A DNA stretch of 64,000 nucleotides from Vibrio kanaloae (lineage in GTDB: Bacteria > Pseudomonadota > Gammaproteobacteria > Enterobacterales > Vibrionaceae). Of this stretch, positions 57,921-64,000 are shown in pieces. A model generated the notes under the pieces. The model was not told where the DNA came from. It saw only the letters and a list, made by a program, of their open reading frames with translations, and did not search any database. The position numbers were made by a program, and so were the translations under genes. The stretch is taken from positions 2,666,001-2,730,000 of the forward strand of contig NZ_AP025497.1 of the NCBI RefSeq assembly GCF_024347535.1. Direction: 5' to 3'. Numbering within the stretch: position 1 is the first letter of the stretch; every line of letters starts with the position of its first letter.

Positions 57921-58899
57921 ACGTATTGTCATTACCGCGGGTGAACCTGCTGGAATAGGCCCAGATTTAACTCTGGCCTTGTCTCAAGAAAGCTGGCCAC
58001 ATCAACTTGTGGTTTGTGCCGATAAGACACTACTTGCGGAGCGAGCTAAGCTCCTCGGTATCGAAGTAGAGTTTCTGGATTACGACGCAACCGCAGCTAA
58101 GGAGCCTCAACGCTCTGGCACACTGGTTGTGAAACACGTTCCATTATCTGAAAGCACCATTGCAGGTCAACTCAACGAGGCCAACGGCCATTACGTATTA
58201 AATACTTTAGAAACCGCAGCAATTGGCTGTATGAATGATGAATTTGATGCTATTGTCACCGGCCCTGTTCACAAGGGTGTAATTAACCGGGCTGGCGTTG
58301 CTTTTAGTGGCCATACCGAGTTTTTTGCAGAGAAGTCCAATACACCGCTCGTGGTGATGATGTTGGCAACTGAAGGGCTGCGTGTTGCACTAGTAACAAC
58401 ACACATCCCACTAGCTTATGTATCTCAAGCCGTGACCGAAGACAGATTAGAGCGAGTTATTACGATTCTGAATAAAGATTTGGTCGAAAAATTTGCTATA
58501 GAGAAACCAACTATTTATGTGTGTGGTTTGAACCCGCACGCGGGCGAAGATGGTTGTTTAGGTCACGAAGAGATAGAAACTATTACTCCTACGCTAGAAA
58601 AAATTCGCCAAAAAGATGGTATTAATTTAGTTGGCCCATTGCCAGCAGACACCATCTTTAATGAAAAATATTTGCAAGATGCAGATGCTGTTTTAGGTAT
58701 GTATCACGACCAAGTGCTCCCAGTACTGAAATACAAAGGCTTTGGTCGCTCAGTGAACATCACACTTGGCTTACCATTTATTCGCACATCAGTCGATCAC
58801 GGTACTGCCTTAGACTTGGCAGGAACAGGCCAAGCCGATACAGGGAGCTTTAGAACAGCGCTCACGCACGCCATTGAATTAGTAGAGAAAAAGCAATGA
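57910..58899 (+). CDS. pdxA: 4-hydroxythreonine-4-phosphate dehydrogenase PdxA
   Basis: Oxidises 4-phosphohydroxy-L-threonine in the DXP-dependent pyridoxal phosphate pathway. It has 329 residues from ATG 57910 ([20 protein letters not shown]), preceded by GAGGAAG; the frame is open to TTG 57895. Metal-binding His residues lie in [45 protein letters not shown] and [16 protein letters not shown]. The start lies inside the end of surA, and its stop overlaps rsmA by 4 bp, so the operon is translationally linked. Confidence 0.96.
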   Translation: MTTKRIVITAGEPAGIGPDLTLALSQESWPHQLVVCADKTLLAERAKLLGIEVEFLDYDATAAKEPQRSGTLVVKHVPLSESTIAGQLNEANGHYVLNTLETAAIGCMNDEFDAIVTGPVHKGVINRAGVAFSGHTEFFAEKSNTPLVVMMLATEGLRVALVTTHIPLAYVSQAVTEDRLERVITILNKDLVEKFAIEKPTIYVCGLNPHAGEDGCLGHEEIETITPTLEKIRQKDGINLVGPLPADTIFNEKYLQDADAVLGMYHDQVLPVLKYKGFGRSVNITLGLPFIRTSVDHGTALDLAGTGQADTGSFRTALTHAIELVEKKQ

Positions 58900-59711
58900 A
58901 AAATGATGTCCACTTAGGGCACAAAGCGCGTAAACGTTTTGGTCAAAACTTCCTTAACGACCCATACATTATTGATGGAATCGTATCGGGCATTAACCCA
59001 CTACCAGGTCAGAATTTAGTTGAAATCGGCCCAGGTCTTGGTGCCATTACAGAGCCAGTTGGTAAACTTGTCGACAAGTTCACGGTAATTGAGCTAGATA
59101 GAGATCTAGCGGAACGTCTGCGCAACCATCCGGATCTTACTGATAAGTTAACGATCCATGAAGGCGATGCGATGAAGTTCGACTTCGAACAACTCGTGAA
59201 ACCCAACAACAAGCTTCGTATCTTTGGTAACTTGCCATACAACATCTCTACCCCCTTGATGTTCCATCTTTTTGAATTCCATAAAGACATACAAGATATG
59301 CACTTTATGCTTCAAAAAGAAGTAGTTAACCGTTTAGCAGCGGGGCCAGGCAGCAAAGCTTACGGTCGTCTTACTGTCATGGCTCAATACTACTGTAAAG
59401 TGACTCCTGTGCTCGAAGTACCGCCAACAGCCTTCGTTCCGCCACCGAAAGTAGATTCTGCAGTCGTGCGCCTTCAGCCATACGAAGTGCTACCTTACCC
59501 TGCAAAAGATCTCAAGTGGCTAGAGCGAGTCTGTCGTGAAGGCTTCAACCAACGCCGTAAAACGGTTCGTAACTGCTACAAGAGCTTAATCGATAAGGAA
59601 GTGCTTGAAGAGCTAGGTATCAACCCAAGCATGCGCCCTGAGAATTTAACGCTCGAGCAATTTGTCGATATGGCGAACTGGTTGTACGACAGCCACAACG
59701 CTGACAAATAA
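58896..59711 (+). CDS. rsmA: 16S rRNA dimethyladenosine transferase RsmA (KsgA)
   Basis: Dimethylates the two adjacent adenines near the 3' end of 16S rRNA. It has 271 residues. The SAM site is [31 protein letters not shown] (about 41-71), the catalytic motif IV is [19 protein letters not shown] (about 109-127), and the C-terminal small domain carries basic helices ([18 protein letters not shown]). The ATG overlaps the pdxA stop. A terminator follows, so apaG and apaH probably have separate or partly read-through expression. Confidence 0.97.
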   Translation: MKNDVHLGHKARKRFGQNFLNDPYIIDGIVSGINPLPGQNLVEIGPGLGAITEPVGKLVDKFTVIELDRDLAERLRNHPDLTDKLTIHEGDAMKFDFEQLVKPNNKLRIFGNLPYNISTPLMFHLFEFHKDIQDMHFMLQKEVVNRLAAGPGSKAYGRLTVMAQYYCKVTPVLEVPPTAFVPPPKVDSAVVRLQPYEVLPYPAKDLKWLERVCREGFNQRRKTVRNCYKSLIDKEVLEELGINPSMRPENLTLEQFVDMANWLYDSHNADK

Positions 59712-59714
59712 ATA

Positions 59715-59752
59715 AAAAGGCTCCTACACTTCGGTAAGGAGCCTGTTTTTTA
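59715..59752 (+). terminator. Terminator after rsmA
   Basis: AGGCTCCT pairs with AGGAGCCT, extended by an inner AC/GT, around ACTTCG, followed by GT6. Confidence 0.85.
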
Positions 59753-59807
59753 TTTAACACTTCTAGGGGCTTTCGCCCTCAGCATACCAACAATAAAAGG
59801 TGCGAAT

Positions 59808-60188
59808 ATGGATATATCTACGCCTTGTATCAAATGCCAGGTTCACTCTAAATACATACCAGAGCAATCTGAGCCAACGAAGAATCGTTACGTCTTCGCC
59901 TACATTATTACGATAAAAAACCTCAGTAAAACAACGGTGCAACTGATGTCTCGCCGCTGGTTGATTACCGACTCTAACGGTAAGCAACTCACCATAGAAG
60001 GTGATGGTGTCGTTGGGCAGCAACCTGTTATTGAAGCCAACGACGAATACACCTACACAAGTGGTACCGTCATCGAAACCCCTGTAGGCGTTATGCAAGG
60101 TCATTATGTTATGACAGACCACAAGGGGATTGATTTTATAGCCGAAGTCGAGCCTTTCAGGCTAGCGATCCCCAACATTCTTAATTAG
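59808..60188 (+). CDS. apaG: ApaG (DUF525) protein
   Basis: Small beta-sandwich protein of 126 residues, of unknown biochemical role, always associated with apaH and rsmA in this order. Visible family segments are [32 protein letters not shown] (about 26-57) and the glycine-rich loop [38 protein letters not shown]. The fibronectin-like fold suggests a binding function. ATG start with AAGGTGCG upstream. An intercistronic hairpin lies between its stop and apaH. Confidence 0.95.
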   Translation: MDISTPCIKCQVHSKYIPEQSEPTKNRYVFAYIITIKNLSKTTVQLMSRRWLITDSNGKQLTIEGDGVVGQQPVIEANDEYTYTSGTVIETPVGVMQGHYVMTDHKGIDFIAEVEPFRLAIPNILN

Positions 60189-60227
60189 CTATATACTAAA
60201 AATAATTGGAGTTGCTGTTAGGTAACA

Positions 60228-60261
60228 AGAAAGAATATCTATGATCATCGGTATTCTTTCT
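60228..60261 (+). other. Hairpin between apaG and apaH
   Basis: AGAAAGAATA (60228-60237) pairs perfectly with TATTCTTTCT (60252-60261) around a 14-nt loop. No T-run follows, so it is probably not a terminator. Confidence 0.5.
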
Positions 60262-60345
60262 ATGTGATTAGGGTGAACTTGCGCCGTTAACGACGCTGCA
60301 GCTTCAAGTATAAAGAACATACACCAGCATCTATAGGAAATTACT

Positions 60346-61149
60346 TTGTCGAATTATATTGTCGGAGACATCCAAGGCTGCTTCGACGAACTTCAACTCT
60401 TACTTGAAACCGTCAAATTTGATAAGCAAAAAGATACTTTGTGGGTCGCTGGTGACTTGGTCGCAAGAGGCCCTAAGTCACTTGAGACACTCAGATTTAT
60501 CCGGTCTTTAGGAGAGTCCTCGAAGGTAGTACTGGGCAATCATGACTTACACCTGCTCGCAGTTTCGCTTGGTCTTTTTCCAGCAAAGAAGAAAGATCAA
60601 ACTCAGCCTATTTTAGATGCTGATGACAAAGACGAGTTGCTTGAATGGCTTAGAGAACAGCCTTTAATGCAAGAGCATGACCAATTTGTCATGACCCATG
60701 CTGGTATTTCTCCACAATGGACAATCAAGCGAGCGCGTAAAGAGAACAAAAAGGTCACAGGACTATTGCGCTCAAAAAAATGGAAGTGGTTGATTGAGAA
60801 CATGTACAGCAATTCTCCTGACTTGTGGTCAAAAGAATTGAGCGATATAGAGCGTTATAGATACGCCATCAACAGTTTTACACGCATGCGCTTCTGCTTT
60901 CCTGACGGACGTTTAGACATGGGCTGCAAGCTTCCTCCAAAAGAGGTGGCCGACCACGAATACATCCCTTGGTTCGACCTTCCTCAAAGAGTTCAGCTAG
61001 ATAAAACCGTATTATTTGGCCACTGGGCAGCACTTGAAGGTTATAACGGAAAAGACGTTATTGGACTTGATACGGGGTGTGTTTGGGGCGGAGAGCTAAC
61101 GGCACTTCGTTGGGAGGACAAACAGTTTTTCACTCAAGCTGCGCTATAG
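60346..61149 (+). CDS. apaH: Diadenosine tetraphosphatase ApaH
   Basis: Symmetrical Ap4A hydrolase of the calcineurin-like phosphoesterase family, also able to remove Np4 caps from RNA. The 267 residues contain all metal motifs: VGDIQGCFDELQ (6-17), GDLVARGPKSLETL (about 36-49), LGNHDLHLLAVSLG (about 62-75), THAGISPQW and LFGHWAALEGY. The start is TTG at 60346, with AGGA about 8 nt upstream; no ATG fits. The long gap from apaG (157 bp) suggests that it may have its own promoter. folA is convergent. Confidence 0.96.
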   Translation: MSNYIVGDIQGCFDELQLLLETVKFDKQKDTLWVAGDLVARGPKSLETLRFIRSLGESSKVVLGNHDLHLLAVSLGLFPAKKKDQTQPILDADDKDELLEWLREQPLMQEHDQFVMTHAGISPQWTIKRARKENKKVTGLLRSKKWKWLIENMYSNSPDLWSKELSDIERYRYAINSFTRMRFCFPDGRLDMGCKLPPKEVADHEYIPWFDLPQRVQLDKTVLFGHWAALEGYNGKDVIGLDTGCVWGGELTALRWEDKQFFTQAAL

Positions 61150-61162
61150 AAATTACGAGAAG

Positions 61163-61196
61163 CTTGCGCTACTGAACCAGTAACGCAAGTATTTTT
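61163..61196. terminator. Convergent terminator, apaH / folA
   Basis: CTTGCG/CGCAAG and an inner TACTG/CAGTA pair, separated by one mismatch, around AAC; T5 follows on the plus strand. Confidence 0.8.
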
Positions 61197-61222
61197 CAGA
61201 ACCTAACTATTAATAACCACAG

Positions 61223-61702
61223 TTAACGCTCAAGGATCACAAATTCCATATTGTGTTTGTTTTTCTCATCCGCTTGGTAGGTATCATTAAAGCTCTGCTT
61301 CCAACCTTCTCCCCAATCAGGGAACTTTGTATCACCATCAACGGCTAAATCGATATAAGTAAGGTAAAGCTTGTCAGCTTTAGGTAAGCAAGTTTCATAA
61401 ATCGAACCACCACCAATGATCATTACCTCTTCAACATCACTGACTAGATCTAAAGCTTGTTCTATCGAAGTAACGGTTGTCACACCTTCAATTTTCAAAT
61501 TCTCATCACGACTGATTACAACATTCAATCGACCAGGTAAAGGTCGTCCAATCGACTCATAGGTCTTACGCCCCATCACTACTGGTTTTCCCATTGTAGA
61601 GCGTTTAAACCATGCGAAATCCGCAGGCAAATGCCATGGCATCTGGTTGTCTTTACCAATGACACGATTGTCTGCCATTGCTGCTATCATACTGATGATC
61701 AT
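61223..61702 (-). CDS. folA: Dihydrofolate reductase FolA
   Basis: Reduces dihydrofolate to tetrahydrofolate; target of trimethoprim. It has 159 residues, the normal chromosomal size. The start is MIISMIAAMADNRVIGKDNQMPWHLPADFAWFKRST, with the substrate-binding Asp of MPWHLPAD. VVMGRKTYESIGRPLPGRLNVVISR holds the NADPH-binding loop, and VMIIGGGSIYETCLPKADKLYLTYID follows. ATG start at 61702. It stands alone between apaH and yjjB, with nothing to suggest acquired resistance. Confidence 0.97.
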   Translation of the reverse strand: MIISMIAAMADNRVIGKDNQMPWHLPADFAWFKRSTMGKPVVMGRKTYESIGRPLPGRLNVVISRDENLKIEGVTTVTSIEQALDLVSDVEEVMIIGGGSIYETCLPKADKLYLTYIDLAVDGDTKFPDWGEGWKQSFNDTYQADEKNKHNMEFVILER

Positions 61703-61738
61703 AAATCGAAAGTCCTGTTCTTAAAAAGAAAATTAACG

Positions 61739-62212
61739 CTAAACGATAGGTCTACGGCGGTAGAATAACAGCCCAGGCACCGCTAAGCCAATCGCCAGCC
61801 CAGCGATAATGAACATCGATTTTAAAAAGTTCTCCATCAAAATAGCGAGTAATTCAGGGCTGTACCCAGCTCGGTTAATTTCAACCATCGCAATCATAGC
61901 CTTAAAGGCAAACACGCCTGGGACCATAGGAATCAAGGCTGCAACCGTAAATACCTTAGGGTGCGCTAACAGCTTATGCGACCACTGTACCCCTATCATG
62001 CCAACCAATGTCGCGGCAAAGAATGTCGCCCATTCGATAGGAATACCGAAGTGCATCATCAAATAACGGCTACCATGGCCAATAGAGCCTCCTAACGCAC
62101 AATAAATTAAGGCTCTCTGCGGAACATTAAAGACCAGAGCGAACCCTACCGCTGGTACCGCCGCAAAAAACATATCATTGAGCAAACCAACCAACAATTC
62201 AAAAAGACTCAT
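61739..62212 (-). CDS. yjjB: Threonine/serine exporter family protein, small subunit (YjjB type)
   Basis: Membrane protein of 157 residues of the ThrE_2 half-transporter family. The ATG at 62212 overlaps the yjjP stop (TAATG), and a GGTGAG ribosome site supports it over an earlier start at 62230. Four to five hydrophobic helices are visible (FFAAVPAVGFALVFNVPQRAL, WATFFAATLVGMIGVQ, LIPMVPGVFAFKAMIAMVEI). In E. coli the YjjP-YjjB pair exports succinate; in actinobacteria the fused ThrE exports threonine. So the substrate here is uncertain. Confidence 0.88.
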   Translation of the reverse strand: MSLFELLVGLLNDMFFAAVPAVGFALVFNVPQRALIYCALGGSIGHGSRYLMMHFGIPIEWATFFAATLVGMIGVQWSHKLLAHPKVFTVAALIPMVPGVFAFKAMIAMVEINRAGYSPELLAILMENFLKSMFIIAGLAIGLAVPGLLFYRRRPIV

Positions 62213-62979
62213 TAACTCACCCACCCCCATACACCTGACAGGCTCATCGCTGCGACAATACCTAAACTGGTTGCCAGAGTTAATAAACTGGCCATGGTAA
62301 AACGGGCTAACCCCATATTGATATGACCTTTAAGCATATCGGCAACAGAATTAATGAGAGGAAAACCCGGCACTAGCATCAATACTGAAGATGCCATCAC
62401 TATTGTGGGTTGGCCTCCAATATTATAAAGCACCGCTTGAGCAGAAATAGTAGTAGTAACAAAGGCTGTGATAGCGAAGTTCAATAACGGATTGAAGTGA
62501 CGGTGACCAATCTCTTGTCTGACGATCATACCGCAGGCTGAAGCAATAAAAGTCATCATGAATACCTGCCAATCTCCACCAGCAAGGCGGCTAAAAGAAG
62601 CACACGAAAAACCTATCATAATGACAACTAACCAGCGATTGTAGCGTTCAGGGCTAATCTTTTGGATCTTTCTATAGGCCAGTCCATAATCGAGAATCCC
62701 CTTCTCCATCATGATACAAACTCGCTGAATATCAGTGATCACCTGCATGTTGAGACCCCGGTCAGCACAGCTTCGAGTGGTGGTAATACAGTGATCATCC
62801 ATCATCGTTGTCACAACAAGCGCATTGGCTGATAGTGCGACTTCTACTTCATCTACTCCACAAGCGATACCAATACGACGCATGATATCGCCAACCAGTG
62901 TGCTTTCGGCACCATGTGCTAGTAGCATTTGTCCTGATTGAGCGACGAGTCTTGAGATCGCTCTTTGCTTTGATGCCAT
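62212..62979 (-). CDS. yjjP: Threonine/serine exporter family protein, large subunit (YjjP type)
   Basis: Partner of YjjB, 255 residues of the ThrE_1 family (DUF1212). A cytoplasmic N-terminal domain (ISRLVAQSGQMLLAHGAESTLVGDIMRRI, CGVDEVEVALSANALVVT) precedes five membrane helices (about 120-250), with the conserved MLVPGFPLINSVADMLKGHINMGLAR near 210-235. First gene of the pair; the downstream coupling to yjjB means the two halves form one transporter. ATG at 62979 with AAGGGAA upstream. Divergent DNA holds the obg terminator. Confidence 0.9.
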   Translation of the reverse strand: MASKQRAISRLVAQSGQMLLAHGAESTLVGDIMRRIGIACGVDEVEVALSANALVVTTMMDDHCITTTRSCADRGLNMQVITDIQRVCIMMEKGILDYGLAYRKIQKISPERYNRWLVVIMIGFSCASFSRLAGGDWQVFMMTFIASACGMIVRQEIGHRHFNPLLNFAITAFVTTTISAQAVLYNIGGQPTIVMASSVLMLVPGFPLINSVADMLKGHINMGLARFTMASLLTLATSLGIVAAMSLSGVWGWVS

Positions 62980-63056
62980 GATTCCCTTCCCATAGGCGTT
63001 AAATATATAGAGATAAATTTTGCATTAAACATAGGAAGTACATAATGATGCAGATA

Positions 63057-63084
63057 CAAAAAAACCGCAATTTTCATTGCGGTT
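63057..63084 (-). terminator. Terminator after obg
   Basis: AACCGCAAT and ATTGCGGTT form a 9-bp stem around TTTC; on the minus strand T6 follows. Confidence 0.88.
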
Positions 63085-63146
63085 TAATAAAATTATCAGC
63101 CTATCTGAGAAAAAGCGCCCAAAGTGCTCATAAGAAACGGCGAGGA

Positions 63147-64000
63147 TTAGTCACGAACATAGATAACATGGCCGTCATCTTCTTCGTCATCCCAATCATC
63201 CCAGTCATCACCATCTTCAGTAACGACATTCTTACCACTCATTGCATCTTTATGGTAGTCATCCCACATAAAGTCCACTTTTTCTTCTTCTTCCACTTCT
63301 ACAGCTTCACGAGGTAGGTTTTCCATAAACTCACCGAGCTTGAAGCAAAGATCTTTGGTGCCGATTTTGTTCACAGCAGAGATCTTGAAGTACTCGTCTT
63401 CCCAACCCAAAGCATCGATGATTTCTTGAATCTTTTCGTCTGCTTCTTCTTCAGGCATTAGGTCAACTTTGTTGAACACTAACCAACGAGGCTTCTGTGC
63501 CACTTTCTCACTGTATTGTTCAAGCTCATCAATAATCGTCAGCGCATTCTGAATAGGATCAGAACCATCGATAGGCATGATGTCGATCATGTGTAGCAGA
63601 ACACGGCAACGCTCAAGGTGCTTCAAGAAGCGAATACCAAGACCAGCGCCATCGGCTGCGCCTTCGATTAGACCTGGGATATCGGCAACGACAAAGCTCT
63701 TCTCAGGAACCACACTCACTACGCCCAAGCTTGGGATCAAAGTGGTGAACGGATAATCCGCTACTTTTGGTTTCGCTGCAGATACTGAACGAATAAAGGT
63801 AGATTTACCTGCGTTTGGTAGGCCAAGCATACCAACATCAGCGAGCAGAAGAAGCTCTAAACGTAGTTCGCGAACTTCGCCTTTAGTACCCATTGTCTTT
63901 TGACGAGGGGCGCGGTTAACAGACGACTTAAAACGCGTATTACCAAGACCGTGCCAACCACCTTTACCCACCATTACTTTTTTGCCGTGTTCAGCAACTT
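63147..64000 (-). CDS. obgE: Obg/CgtA GTPase (5' end missing)
   Basis: Essential GTPase of 50S ribosome assembly and stress control. The frame runs off the right end of the window. The visible part is the end of the glycine-rich Obg fold ([33 protein letters not shown]) and then the G domain. G1 is [11 protein letters not shown]3 is [10 protein letters not shown]4 is FNKVDL, and the switch I region is [14 protein letters not shown]. The chain ends in a very acidic tail ([23 protein letters not shown]). An internal ATG is not the start. rpmA and rplU, usually upstream, lie outside. Confidence 0.97.
   Translation of the reverse strand, partial: VAEHGKKVMVGKGGWHGLGNTRFKSSVNRAPRQKTMGTKGEVRELRLELLLLADVGMLGLPNAGKSTFIRSVSAAKPKVADYPFTTLIPSLGVVSVVPEKSFVVADIPGLIEGAADGAGLGIRFLKHLERCRVLLHMIDIMPIDGSDPIQNALTIIDELEQYSEKVAQKPRWLVFNKVDLMPEEEADEKIQEIIDALGWEDEYFKISAVNKIGTKDLCFKLGEFMENLPREAVEVEEEEKVDFMWDDYHKDAMSGKNVVTEDGDDWDDWDDEEDDGHVIYVRD

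Noticed and set aside
63045..63317. 90-codon plus-strand frame opposite the end of obg
   Set aside because: It is the antisense shadow of the acidic obg tail (repeated GAT/GAA gives TTC/ATC) and has no family or ribosome-site support.

Overview
This 64 kb window is core chromosome from a gammaproteobacterium, almost certainly a Vibrio (large chromosome). The family evidence is the VC2487-type glycosyltransferase beside leuO, leuO upstream of leuABCD, exeA-exeB next to cca, glmS with a DeoR-family gene and pykF, and rpsU-yqeY-dnaG-rpoD followed by a tRNA-Ile2. Moderate GC, AT-rich gaps and codon use would suit the Splendidus clade, but I cannot fix the species from sequence alone. I see no insertion sequence, prophage, integron or CRISPR array.

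Layout. 0-10 kb: 3' part of tolC, then hldE and glnE (minus strand), a methyl-accepting chemotaxis protein, a small voltage-gated-type potassium channel and the inorganic triphosphatase ygiF. 9.8-21.4 kb: a PhoU-like gene with a Pit phosphate transporter, an SH3/TM protein (ygiM type), the type II secretion assembly pair exeA-gspB, cca, uppP, folK-folB, plsY, an alpha/beta hydrolase and tsaD. 21.6-26.3 kb: the macromolecular synthesis operon rpsU-yqeY-dnaG-rpoD and tRNA-Ile2(CAT). 26.5-32.7 kb: metY, glmS, a DeoR-type regulator, pykF and an unlisted 43-residue membrane peptide. 33.1-51.6 kb: branched-chain amino acid genes (ilvI-ilvH, leuO, leuL-leuABCD), interrupted by an acyl-CoA synthetase, a PAP2 phosphatase plus glycosyltransferase operon, and a TetR-adaptor-RND efflux operon. 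51.7-64 kb: a DUF547 protein, a DUF924 protein, djlA, the envelope/cofactor run lptD-surA-pdxA-rsmA-apaG-apaH, folA, the split threonine/serine exporter yjjB-yjjP, and the 3' part of obg (cgtA).

How the genes work together. IlvIH and LeuABCD are sequential steps to leucine; leuABCD is preceded by a clear leucine attenuator (leuL) and lies under the likely influence of LeuO. The RND pump lacks its own outer-membrane channel and could use the TolC at the window start. LptD and SurA belong to outer-membrane assembly, HldE and UppP to envelope precursor supply, and RpsU, DnaG and RpoD to translation, replication and transcription initiation.

No wholly new multi-gene system stands out. The best leads are regulatory or small-scale: a G9 tract inside exeA just before its Walker A motif, two matched palindromes 63 bp apart at the TetR-efflux promoter, mutually exclusive hairpins between leuA and leuB, a nested hairpin leader before rpsU, a structured gene-free gap beside a 43-residue membrane ORF, and an LptD with an altered cysteine set.
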